A stretch of DNA of 64,000 nt. It comes from Lineus longissimus. Its lineage: Eukaryota; Nemertea; Pilidiophora; Heteronemertea; Lineidae. The stretch lies in assembly GCF_910592395.1 (NCBI RefSeq), contig NC_088310.1, forward strand, positions 15,881,501-15,945,500, written 5' to 3'. The notes beneath the pieces were generated by a model, which was not told the origin of the DNA, made no database searches, and saw only the letters and a list, made by a program, of their open reading frames with translations. This document shows positions 55,376-64,000 of this stretch, one piece after another (the first letter of the stretch is position 1; each line of letters starts with the position of its first letter). The position numbers were made by a program, and so were the translations under genes.

Positions 55376-58300
55376 TCAATATCCAAATGGGAGGGTGTAA
55401 AAATCATCAACGAGGTAACGTTTGTCATAAACCAAGCCATATTTCTTTTCCTCTTGTACCGTTACAATTTTGAAGTCCTTTCGCCTTTTGATTTTGAAAG
55501 GATTTGTGATCGTAATCTTGTCCGAAAAGTTCAATGCTTCCACAAGTTTCTTCATGGAGTCAAAATTTATGTTTTGACTATTTGCATAGTTCAAGGTAAA
55601 TCCCCGGACTTTACAGACAGTCTCTCCGCTACCTTTAATTCTGTAACCGTAGTTTTTGGGACCGCCGGATATGAATTCTTCTATAGTTTTACCCTCTAAT
55701 TCATCTTTAAAGTCACCAAGGTAGTCACCCAAGGGTGGATTGTAATGTTGTTCGTTTGTTTCATCAACGACATATATAATGCTATCCGTATCAAAATATA
55801 ATACCTGTCGCTCCAGCTTCTCTAATTCAGAGTACAGTTTTAAGCGTGCATGAGCAGTGGTATATGCAGCAATAACACAATTCGTGTATGGACATGGTTC
55901 GATGAAGTCATCCTTCTCTCTGAATTTCATCAGAACAAACTCTTCGTTCACAAGTTGAACATCAGTTACTTCAACACTGTCGTCAGTCAACTTTTTGACA
56001 TACTCTTCTGGATTATCTGTATATAATGTCTTTGTGAAGTTAGATCTCTGCCCAAATTTTCCCCAGAGCGAATTCAAACAGATTTTAGCGATACTTCGTA
56101 GCCCTGGATTAACACCAATTAACCCCCTGTCCAATTGGATTCCCTCGTTTTTCTCATAATCGTCAATGTATTTGTTTTTATCCTCCTCTGTACGACACCA
56201 TTCTGGCCACCCGCTTGCCTCCTGCTTTTGCTTCAAGAAATGATTGATGTAACCCGCAAATATACCCCCCTCCTTCTCAACCTTATCATACTTGGTTGTT
56301 TTTTCGAAATGCCAAATTTCAAAAGTCTCTAGAAGTTTATAGCCTTTTTCAATGGCCTTTTTTACTTCAAAAATAACCCAAGTACCCACAAGTGCTCGGT
56401 CTTCATCAGAATGGTTGCATATTTTGGAGGATTCAAGAGCGCATTTGGCACAAAGAGAGAATTTCAATTTCTTGTCTCTACGCATAGGCAATACAGGGAA
56501 ATAGAGTTTCTTTGGCGGTAATATTTTGCACTTTATGAGGCCTTCGCATTTCATTGGGTCTATTTTCCGAATATTTTCACCTCTAAAAACTTTGGGGTGA
56601 TCTAGTGGATAGTGTTGGTATTTGTTGACCCAAGGATAAAGAGATGTGAAATCTACATATTTTATACTTTCGTTTTCTGTACATTTGTGATGAAGTTTGA
56701 CAGCATTTGTGCGACCGCCAAAAAAAGCTTCTCTGGGGTTCAAGGGCTCGCTGATGATGATGTCTTTTGTAAATTGAGCAAGTTGGGGGTCGTTTTTAAT
56801 GTCTTCTCTAAAATCGCATTCACACTTCGTAATGACTGTGAAACCACAACCTTTCAGGAAATTTCGCCGAAACGTTGTGGTTTCACGAAGTTCTCCCATA
56901 GTTGTACCAATGCGGGGGTTCATAGTGTCCTTGTGCGGAAAGCATTTTTCACATCCATGCCAGAAACAACCATCAAATTCATAAATGACATTATTCTGTT
57001 CGTCGAAACCATCCACTTTGTAATTGGCAATGGATTTTTCACCCCCATTGCCGGCATGACATATGTTGATATCTTTATCTTTGAACATCAACCATTCCAA
57101 CCACTTTATTCCAATGTTGGACTGCTTGTCAAATGTGTAACCATGAGGTGGCAGAACAGCAATCGAAGAGGGGGTCATGAAGTTTTGTCGAAACACTCTA
57201 CTACAAGCTGATGCTATAGTTACGCTTTCTTTAAAAGGATTCACCTTTAGCAAGCATTCGAATGAGTCCACAAAGCGAACACAACACCTTCTCAAAATGG
57301 TGACGTCACTCTGACAATAGGATTCCAGTTCCTCTTGTAAATCATAGGGTTTTCCAAGTTGGCCATTATACCACAGAAGAAACTTTTTTCTCCCTTCCAC
57401 GGTCATACTGTCGGGGTCGAAATATTTAATGTCGGGGATTTCTCCGATATATTTTTCATTTGCTTTTGTATTGAAATGGTGTGGAAAGTAGCCTTTTTTC
57501 ATCTCAGTGAAATTAAAGGTTTTGGGAAAGTTGCTAAGAGGCATGTTCAGAAAACTAAGAGAATCGAGAAATTTCACTCCAGCTGCTTCGAATGAAAGAA
57601 TTTTCTGGCCAACTTGAATAACATCTGTTGGTTTGATCCCTACACTATGAAGGTATTGAATAATGAAAAAGGCATCGTAACCCCTGTTGTTGTGTGCCAC
57701 TGCCACTTTACCTATATTTGAACCGTTGAATAGCCACTCGCAAAAATCTACGACAGTATTTTCCCCACGGAATACTTTCTCTTCTCGTTCATCACCACAC
57801 AAAATACATTTTAATTCATCATCATTCTTAGCACTTTCCTCTATTCCACAAAAGAGGCAGCAACGATGTGCAATACACAAGTTTGGAATGTGCTCTCGTT
57901 CACCATTTTCTAGAATTTTTTCTTGGGTGGATTCAAAGTCGTAAAATACAAATTTCATAAAATCTCTCATTGCACCCTTCTTCTTCTGCTTTGGTTTTTT
58001 GATGAAACATCTGTGGTCATGTGGTTTATTCATACCACAAATATGGCAATACGTTGTAAAACATTGGTGTTTGTTTCGTTTATCATATGATTTATCACAT
58101 TTCAAGCATTTTATGAAAAGTTCACAAACGGAATGAGCGGCATCATTTTTTACAAGGTGTCTTTCATAGCACGCTTGACTTTTGAAAAGACGTCTACATT
58201 TGGGACAGTTTGTCCATTTAACTATATCACAACCGGTGTCTGTTTTACAACATGCACACGTAGCTTCGCAGACATGGGTTTTATCGTTTTGGTAACCTTT

Positions 58301-59056
58301 GTCGCAGTGCGGACAATAATAAGACCTCTCAAAGAACCCTGTCATAGACATGATTGGAGCAAAATGCTCATCATAGTGGTACAGATTTATGCGGTGCGGT
58401 GCAGGGGGTCCTCTGTAACACATGCAGTTGAAATATAAACTAGAATATACCACGAGCTGATAATCGGGTGAAAGGTGTGCTTGAAATTTAGCGACGTCTT
58501 TGAGGGTGCATTTGGATTTTGGAACACCCGCATTTTCATGAAGCTCGGCCGCCATTTCACCTTGTTTTTTACTATTGGGATGTCTGATTGACTGGTGTTG
58601 TGGATGGTTATCTATACGAGTTTTACTAACGATGATGGCTCTGGCTAAACATAATTCGTCATCTTTGTTTTGAATTTCGATGAAGCATGACTTTTCGCGG
58701 ACTTTTTGATGAAGAGAGGCAATCCCTCTTGCATACAAACCGCCAATGGGAAGAGGGGTGTGTATGAAATTGACGAAAAACTCGCCCTCGAAAAGCCATG
58801 AGTCATTTGATTGAGTAACTCTCTCGATTTCACTCATGATCTTTTCGACTGTGAGTTGATCTGGTGAAATGAATGGAATACTGATATGTCTAAGTCCTTG
58901 ACCAGATATGACAAGTCGGACTCTGTCTTGGGGCTGCACATCCTGAAGGAGACGATTTAAAAGTTCTCCGAAAACATTTGATATGTGAAATAAGATATCA
59001 TTGAAAGAGGTACCTCGCTCCATTCCAGTTACTTTGATTTTCAAATCTTGACCCAT
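55376..59056 (-). CDS. POLB: Protein-primed DNA polymerase B (Polinton)
   Basis: 1226 residues from the first ATG. A Cys/His-rich zone spans ~248-350 (several CxxC pairs). The 3'-5' exonuclease has YDFEST (~372-377), HNNRGYD (~455-461) and YCQSD (~580-584). A YEFDGCFWHGCEKCF insertion is at ~692-706. Polymerase motif A is DFTSLYP (~802-808), motif B NSLWGKFGQ (~995-1003), motif C YFDTDS (~1087-1092), then GGPKNYGYR (~1131). It copies the element by protein priming. The frame stays open for 89 codons upstream of this ATG, with no other ATG, into the end of the preceding gene, where a slippery heptamer sits at 59323-59329. The true N-terminus may therefore be a frameshift fusion. Confidence 0.9.
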   Translation of the reverse strand: MGQDLKIKVTGMERGTSFNDILFHISNVFGELLNRLLQDVQPQDRVRLVISGQGLRHISIPFISPDQLTVEKIMSEIERVTQSNDSWLFEGEFFVNFIHTPLPIGGLYARGIASLHQKVREKSCFIEIQNKDDELCLARAIIVSKTRIDNHPQHQSIRHPNSKKQGEMAAELHENAGVPKSKCTLKDVAKFQAHLSPDYQLVVYSSLYFNCMCYRGPPAPHRINLYHYDEHFAPIMSMTGFFERSYYCPHCDKGYQNDKTHVCEATCACCKTDTGCDIVKWTNCPKCRRLFKSQACYERHLVKNDAAHSVCELFIKCLKCDKSYDKRNKHQCFTTYCHICGMNKPHDHRCFIKKPKQKKKGAMRDFMKFVFYDFESTQEKILENGEREHIPNLCIAHRCCLFCGIEESAKNDDELKCILCGDEREEKVFRGENTVVDFCEWLFNGSNIGKVAVAHNNRGYDAFFIIQYLHSVGIKPTDVIQVGQKILSFEAAGVKFLDSLSFLNMPLSNFPKTFNFTEMKKGYFPHHFNTKANEKYIGEIPDIKYFDPDSMTVEGRKKFLLWYNGQLGKPYDLQEELESYCQSDVTILRRCCVRFVDSFECLLKVNPFKESVTIASACSRVFRQNFMTPSSIAVLPPHGYTFDKQSNIGIKWLEWLMFKDKDINICHAGNGGEKSIANYKVDGFDEQNNVIYEFDGCFWHGCEKCFPHKDTMNPRIGTTMGELRETTTFRRNFLKGCGFTVITKCECDFREDIKNDPQLAQFTKDIIISEPLNPREAFFGGRTNAVKLHHKCTENESIKYVDFTSLYPWVNKYQHYPLDHPKVFRGENIRKIDPMKCEGLIKCKILPPKKLYFPVLPMRRDKKLKFSLCAKCALESSKICNHSDEDRALVGTWVIFEVKKAIEKGYKLLETFEIWHFEKTTKYDKVEKEGGIFAGYINHFLKQKQEASGWPEWCRTEEDKNKYIDDYEKNEGIQLDRGLIGVNPGLRSIAKICLNSLWGKFGQRSNFTKTLYTDNPEEYVKKLTDDSVEVTDVQLVNEEFVLMKFREKDDFIEPCPYTNCVIAAYTTAHARLKLYSELEKLERQVLYFDTDSIIYVVDETNEQHYNPPLGDYLGDFKDELEGKTIEEFISGGPKNYGYRIKGSGETVCKVRGFTLNYANSQNINFDSMKKLVEALNFSDKITITNPFKIKRRKDFKIVTVQEEKKYGLVYDKRYLVDDFYTLPFGY

Positions 59057-59170
59057 CGTGCCATATTTTCTTATTTTAATGTCCTTGAGCGAGATAATTT
59101 GAAAAACAGGCTGTGCATGAGGATGGTTATGTGCTTGCCCATGTATCTCATTGTCCGACTCGTCAACATT

Positions 59171-59171
<1 letters not shown>

Positions 59172-59214
<43 letters not shown>
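59172..59214. repeat. (GAT)14 microsatellite in the polymerase upstream frame
   Basis: Fourteen triplets read on the minus strand as Asp codons in the open frame upstream of the polymerase ATG. The run is a pure triplet, so the frame is kept. Confidence 0.9.
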
Positions 59215-59215
<1 letters not shown>

Positions 59216-59289
59216 GGAAGGAGAAGAAGAAGAAAAAGAAGAAGGGCCATTTTGGTTGATGACCTGGTGACCACCAATCTGAGTATTGG

Positions 59290-61554
59290 CTACGTTTTTT
59301 TTGTCGTCTTTTGACGAAGCCCTAAAAAAGACGTCGCCATCTTGGTATCATGGAAAGGGTGTACCACAGAATGTGTGCCACTTAAAATTGCCCGGATGTT
59401 GGGATTGTCTTTCTGGGGTACACCATTTCCAACATTACCACCCGGTAGAACACCAATTGCATGAGGAGGTCTCCTTTCATTGGGACTTTTCAAAAGTGAT
59501 CTCAAGACAGAGTCCCTGTCCTGCCTCCTCTGTCGCTTCTTTGAATTCCCCCCATCGAGGTCAAGCTTCCGCTTAGTAGGATCAGACCTGATATAAGCGG
59601 AGGATGTCGATGCAACTTGGGAGGTATGAGGTTCGTTCACCTCTTGCAACTTGTTAGTTGTAAGTGATGAACGCTCCTCAGCCTTGGTGAGGATGTTCGA
59701 CTCCAGAAACTGCTGGAGTTGGACATCCTGCCCAAGTTGTGATGATTGCAACCCCTCAAGTTGCACTTTCCCATTCGTAATCTCATCAAAGAGATTATGA
59801 ACTATTTGACCTCGAAGAGGAGAATCAGAATCCACGTTTACAATTGGTGTACAGAGTGGTGATTCTGATTGGTTGCCTGTTACATTTGATTCATTATCTG
59901 GAAACGATCCTGAAAGATATTTCAGGACGTCCCCATCTGACGAATTTTCTGTCATAGGCAATCCGTTTGGTAATTTGTCTCTTTTTGAATGGCACTTCCT
60001 ATTTTCTTCATAATATAGCAAGTCCGAGAAGTCTAGCAAAGCAAGATCCTCTGGTGTGCATGGCACCCCCTCCAATTCTCTGTTTAGGGGAGGTATTTTT
60101 TCTTTGCTATCTTCCCGGACAGGCATCTGTTTCACTAGATCAGGAGAGTCTGGAACAAGAACAACATCCTCATCAGATGGTTGAGGCATTTCAGTTGTCA
60201 GATGTTCTTGTTCCAACGCCTCCTGATCTCCAGCAACACACTGATGAAATTCAGGAACAAAAAACACCTCATTCAGGTCTTTACCATCGGGACGATAAAT
60301 TTGCGAAGGAGGTATTTTTTCTTCCTCATGATCCAAATCAATATTGCTGGATCGTTGCAGCAGATCCCTTAAATGTGGACTATCCCGTACCGTATGCGGC
60401 TGATCAGTCACCATAATGACAGATTGATGAGGTGGTGAAGGAGGCGTTTCAGGCACAGCATTTTCCTGACAACCAGCATCAGATGACGATGGTAAAAAAA
60501 AGAGTGTAGGATTTAAATACGGCATCATTACCTCAAGAAATTCCTTACGTTCCTTCCCTTCATAATATTTTGGGAGGTACATCTTCCCAACACCTGCTCT
60601 CTTCAAAACCCAATCGTTTAAAATGTCTATAAAATCACTGTACGTTCTTTCGCCCATTGTTGTTGTTGTTGACTGCGTTACAGGTGGTGGGAGTGGCGGG
60701 GATATTCTTCCAACTTTTCTTTCTTCATCATTTCCAGGGGTTGTTGTTGTTCTTGATGGTGATGGTGGTGAGGGTGTTGGTTCTTCTGGTGGCGTTTTTG
60801 TAACTTCTAAATAAAAAAAGTTTTGTTTCAATTCAGGACAATGTAAAAAAAGTTTATATCAAACATCCTTCTCAGTTGTTGTTGTTGTTGTTGCTATTAT
60901 CAATAGTGTAGATCATGTTATTGCTGTGATTTAGATAACAAGATAATTTTTTTTCATTTTAAGACTATGTAAAATTAGAAAAAAAATTACAAATTAGGAT
61001 CTCGAACAGTTATGAACACACTTACTCGTTTTTTTTGTTGTCATTCTTGGAGTTGACAGTTGAGTTTTAAATGACCTCTTTTTTAGATAGAGCTTCAAAT
61101 GGCCTGTGAAGAAAAAAAAGGTGTAATCATTAGATCATACACATTCAATAAATTAAGCATAAATATATATATATATATATATATGGGTTTTTTTGGGCAT
61201 ATATCAAGACATTTACAAATTTATTTATTTACTACACACCTTTCTTTGCCTCTTTAGGCCTCTTCCTTTCCACTTTTACCCATTCATGTGGTTTAGAAGT
61301 GAACTCCTCCTCGGAATCAGGTCCGTCTGAAAAGAAAAAAGACAGTACTCTATTATGAAATTACATTAACTTCGTAAAGTTGTGTTCTTTTTTGTTATAG
61401 CATTGAAAAATAAAGCATGAAGAAGAATAAGAAAGAAAAACTTACCAAGAATAGGAAGAGGCTTTTTTCCAGCAACCACATTGGCATATGTCAATTTTTT
61501 ATTACTAACAGCAGCTGCTGCTGCACATGACCGTTCCATTGTCTTCTTTTCCAT
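59290..61554 (-). CDS. Spliced four-exon protein upstream of the polymerase (Polinton)
   Basis: Exons 61554-61446, 61326-61240, 61103-61026 and 60806-59290 join with GT-AG introns of 119, 136 and 219 bp. Every junction is phase 1 and the frame stays open, giving 596 residues. The start is the ATG at 61554 after a TTTTCAG. Exon 1 has an Ala run and KKLTYANVVAG; exons 2-3 are basic (VKVERKRPKEAKK, YLKKRSFK). The long last exon is Pro/Ser/Thr- and acid-rich with repeated PxxP stretches and a nuclear-signal-like RKLDLD ... KKRQRRQD. It looks disordered and nuclear. No family is recognised. The last codons contain the slippery site leading into the polymerase frame, so a role in priming or replication is possible but unproven. 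Confidence 0.7.
59323..59329 (-). promoter_or_regulatory. Candidate -1 ribosomal frameshift site
   Basis: On the minus strand the heptamer T TTT TTA followed by GGG is in the correct zero frame of the upstream gene (codons TTT TTA). Slipping back one base reads AGG GCT ... in the polymerase frame, which is open for 89 codons to the polymerase ATG. Five bases further on, TCGTC-AAAA-GACGA can form a short hairpin. A run of eight A follows near 59293-59300. The zero frame ends at TAG 59292-59290. Confidence 0.5.
61162..61184. repeat. Microsatellite (TA)n in an intron
   Basis: Eleven or so TA units lie in the second intron of the spliced Polinton gene. Confidence 0.9.
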
Positions 61555-61847
61555 TATTATAACTGAAAATAAGTAATATACAGGAATAGAGAAGTGTTTG
61601 TTGCGAAGTTTTGTGTTTGACGAGTTCATGTCATAGAAAGAGTTGCTAAATGAATGCATGTCATTGCTGCATACAGGTAATGATTCTGACTCATTGTATA
61701 GCAAATAGAAATATGACTCCATTTCAATGACAGGAGCCAAAAGAGTTGTGACTTTGGCAAGTTTGGCGAAAAATTATCAGATTGCGCACAACCAAAACAC
61801 AAACCTTTTCATATGTGTTGAGAGCAAATGCAATGCCTATCGTGGTA

Positions 61848-62510
61848 TCAGTAGATTGAGTTATTAAATGCTAAATAAAAACAGGGGTCATTTTCATAAT
61901 AAGCTGTTCGGCAGCTTTGCAAAATGAACCATTTTCCAGGAGCAGTTTCTACTTTTGTTATGTGAAATGTGTCCCTTTTTATCACTGTGATTCTCGGATC
62001 CTGTACTTGCTCTCGTGAAATTGTACTTGGAACAATTATAACACCTTCACAGTTCTTTAATTCTGGGATGTATGTTGAAAAAGTGAACTGAAATGATCTT
62101 CTCACATATTCAGGAGGATGCATGTTTGATACAATCTCGCCATTTGGACACAACTTCCAGCCATTGCTGTTTGATAACACATGAATTGATTTGTATTTAG
62201 CAAGTATCTCTAAACATTCTGGAGCAGTGAACACATTAGTTCTCTCCATCTTGAATATTTCATCCATGGTAAAAGGGCCATATTTTTGCCTCGCTGGAAT
62301 AGTACGATTAAGTACATAGAGATTATCATTTATCATGACATTTCCATGAGAAATTATTTTTCTTTCTTCATTTCCCTCAAGCAGCTCATCAAAGAGCTTC
62401 TCCCCAACTACAAAAACTCCATGAACAGGATCCTTTCCTTCAGGATAGAATGCCTGATGCAGACAGAAATTCAGAGTGGCAAGCACAGTTTTGGGGAGCG
62501 GTCCTTCCAT
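61848..62510 (-). CDS. Unknown 220-aa protein (Polinton)
   Basis: I do not recognise this protein. It is a globular-looking mixed-composition chain (FCLHQAFYPEGKDPVHGVFV, TFSTYIPELKNCEGVIIVPS) without signal peptide, membrane helix or metal-binding cluster. It starts at the ATG ending 62510 and lies upstream of the spliced gene on the same strand. A ~220-bp gap separates it from a divergent plus-strand gene, so the two may share a promoter region. Uninterrupted coding over 660 bp supports a real gene. Confidence 0.65.
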   Translation of the reverse strand: MEGPLPKTVLATLNFCLHQAFYPEGKDPVHGVFVVGEKLFDELLEGNEERKIISHGNVMINDNLYVLNRTIPARQKYGPFTMDEIFKMERTNVFTAPECLEILAKYKSIHVLSNSNGWKLCPNGEIVSNMHPPEYVRRSFQFTFSTYIPELKNCEGVIIVPSTISREQVQDPRITVIKRDTFHITKVETAPGKWFILQSCRTAYYENDPCFYLAFNNSIY

Positions 62511-62730
62511 GTTGACGATCTCGGTCCAAATGGATAACCAAAATGTGTTTTGTGTGTTTTGAGGATAAATTCAAATGAAGTTTGCTCAAGGTCAAGTTTG
62601 TCATTGTTCTTTAGCATATGACCTCTCATAATCACACACTCATATCCAATCAGATTCACTCACAAATATCACATAGTAGATAAAGAATGGACAGCATCTA
62701 TCAGAGTTCATTTGAGATTAGTGCACCACA
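62511..62730. promoter_or_regulatory. Divergent promoter region
   Basis: The 220-bp gap lies between head-to-head genes (62510 minus, 62731 plus) and is the only place for both promoters. No clear TATA box was picked out. Confidence 0.35.
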
Positions 62731-63081
62731 ATGTCTACATATGAACAACTGCAAGCAAGTGTGCGGAAAGCACTACAACTACCAAACGTAGTTATATTTG
62801 GCACAAGATTGGAAATTATGCACGGCAGTGTGTGTGATGACTGTATGCTGGGAGATCACCATTTCCAAAACTACCACATCAAGTGTACAAACTGTGAAGC
62901 AAAGAGATGTACACACTGCTTCATGAAAAATGTTCAAAAGGACCTAATTTTGAATAACCATATGTGTGCACATTCATGTCCATGTTTATGTACATGTGGA
63001 ACAATTGATGAAGAGAAGGAATTCCTAGACTTGGAGGAAGCTTCAATCATATACCATAGAAGTTTGACACCATCATCATAA
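62731..63081 (+). CDS. Small Cys-rich, probable zinc-binding protein (Polinton)
   Basis: 116 residues, the only plus-strand gene of the element. Cysteines pair as CDDC (35, 38), CTNC (52, 55), CTHC (60, 63) and CPCLCTC (83-89), with His43/His44 nearby, so two or more zinc sites in a B-box or RING-like layout are plausible. No named family is certain. It could be a regulator of transcription or ubiquitination. The stop TAA is at 63079-63081. Confidence 0.6.
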   Translation: MSTYEQLQASVRKALQLPNVVIFGTRLEIMHGSVCDDCMLGDHHFQNYHIKCTNCEAKRCTHCFMKNVQKDLILNNHMCAHSCPCLCTCGTIDEEKEFLDLEEASIIYHRSLTPSS

Positions 63082-63751
63082 ACTTTTCACCCAGGGGCAT
63101 CAGGAAAAACGGTCCTTTCAGGGCCAAATATACCTCCAAAAATAAATCTCATTGTAGGCCTACAATAAGGAATAATAGATCAAAAATTCTTACCTTAGTT
63201 TAATATCCGTGAAGTTTCTGGGTATGAGATTCTCCTGATATCACCAAAGCCACAACACAATAGACATCCGTCTCAAAAGACTATGAGTAACAGAATGATT
63301 AAACAATAATATAATCCTGATCTTAAACAAGAATCACACAAGTTGTTGAAAAATATCTGTATGTAACAAAGGGAAAAAAATAATTACCAGTACTTATGGT
63401 CAAATTAGGGTCATTAAATAAAACGGTAGCAGCATTTAGGTCGATCATCACAATTATGTTGTTCCATCGTTTATGACCTGATTAGGACAAAAATTACAAA
63501 AAATTATACATAATACCCAAACTACCATTTGGTGAATTGCACCAATCATCATTTGCATAATGTCATACATGCATTTTAGTAGAGTGCTTTGTGAAAAGTT
63601 CTAGGCAGTTGACTTTAGTCTGTACAGAGTTGGTGTAACTTTGAATGTGATATTTTTCTGAATATTGTTTTAGCAGACTCTGTTGCATGAAATAGAAAAA
63701 TATTGAATGGCATACCATGTACTAACGCTTTTTGGTCCAAAGGGAAAAAGA
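63082..63751. other. Right non-coding part of the Polinton in view
   Basis: AT-rich, with no frame beyond chance length. It includes a GTAGGCCTAC motif (63154) and no recognised inverted match to 46121-46515. Confidence 0.4.
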
Positions 63752-64000
63752 GTGACCAATTGTAATATGAAGTCTTCCTCCTTGAGGTTGATGTAATATA
63801 TAAATAGTTCATCTATGTCTGTCATACTGTAGTTGTTCCTTATCAAAGCTGTTGCTTGGGGTACCTTATGATAACGCTTCATGTTTCAAAGAGAACAGAT
63901 TGGTCAATTGCAGTATGAAGTCTGCCCTCTTGTGGTTGGTGTAATATGTAAATACTTCATCTATGCATGTCATGCTACAGTTGTTCCTTATGAATGGTGA
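63752..64000. repeat. Two diverged tandem units, 150-bp offset
   Basis: GACCAATTGTAATATGAAGT (63752) and GGTCAATTGCAGTATGAAGT (63902) begin units that stay alike through GTTGTTCCTTAT. The array continues past the window edge and may be part of the element's terminal repeat. Confidence 0.8.

Larger units (their letters stand above)
46121..64000. mobile_element. Polinton/Maverick (adintovirus-like) element
   Basis: A ~17.9-kb stretch carries the full Polinton set: protein-primed DNA polymerase B, retroviral-type integrase with chromodomain, FtsK/HerA-type packaging ATPase, adenain-like protease, major and minor capsid proteins, plus small conserved accessory genes. Almost all genes are on the minus strand, with short spacers or overlaps. 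The recognised frames are free of stops. I did not find terminal inverted repeats or the 6-bp target duplication, and the right end likely lies outside the window. The left limit is set at the flanking MITE and is approximate. Confidence 0.9.

Noticed and set aside
56612-57211. 199-aa plus-strand frame inside the polymerase gene
   Set aside because: It is antisense to conserved polymerase motifs, so a shadow frame.
59071-59277. Frame with a run of 14 Met
   Set aside because: It is an alternative reading of the (GAT) repeat. The Asp frame continues into the polymerase and is the plausible one.
1-64000. CRISPR arrays, bacterial operons or phage
   Set aside because: No regularly spaced identical short repeats. 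Spliced genes and transposon types show a eukaryotic genome. The overlapping gene block belongs to the Polinton.

Overview
The window is nuclear DNA from a repeat-rich invertebrate animal. It holds a long spliced gene with GT-AG introns, many MITE and foldback elements, and one large Polinton/Maverick (adintovirus-like) element. A marine deuterostome such as a lancelet, hemichordate or echinoderm, or a lophotrochozoan, fits the repeat style, but no single sequence here fixes the species.

Layout. 1-3.8 kb is a tandem array of ~1.2-kb satellite units. 3.8-8.0 kb has no gene I can support. 8.0-18.2 kb is a nest of transposons: a 601-bp foldback element with 6-bp target-site duplications, a decayed Harbinger transposon (transposase exons on +, Myb-like DNA-binding protein exons on -, tail to tail), and a second, internally deleted Harbinger copy inserted in an intron of the Myb-like gene. 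19.1-45.7 kb on the minus strand is one host gene that I pieced together as 21 exons. It encodes a signal peptide, a discoidin-like region, EGF, beta-sandwich modules, a VWD domain, a cysteine-rich stalk, a transmembrane helix and a 32-residue tail. It is a VWDE-like (von Willebrand factor D and EGF domain) membrane protein. Its introns carry more elements: a long foldback, an inverted-repeat element split by a dimer of hammerhead-ribozyme repeats (retrozyme-like), a piggyBac-like TTAA element, a 1-kb IS3EU-like element and a duplicated LINE 3' end.

46.1-64.0 kb is the Polinton, which probably runs past the right edge. Minus-strand genes in transcription order are: a 220-aa unknown; a four-exon nuclear-type protein; protein-primed DNA polymerase B; packaging ATPase; a small basic/hydrophobic protein; a conserved 282-aa protein; chromodomain integrase; a two-helix membrane protein; minor capsid; a basic core-like protein; major capsid; adenain-like protease; a 139-aa protein; and a PC4-like protein. 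One Cys-rich gene reads from the plus strand. Together these cover protein-primed replication, integration, capsid assembly, genome packaging and capsid maturation, so the element is virus-like, and the reading frames recognised are intact.

The most unusual observations are: (1) a retrovirus-type slippery heptamer at the overlap between the spliced four-exon gene and the polymerase, placed so that a -1 frameshift enters the polymerase frame, with 89 open codons before the polymerase ATG; (2) two tandem 341-bp units carrying a type I hammerhead ribozyme, flanked by a 16-bp duplication; (3) a PC4-like single-strand DNA-binding domain protein encoded by the Polinton.
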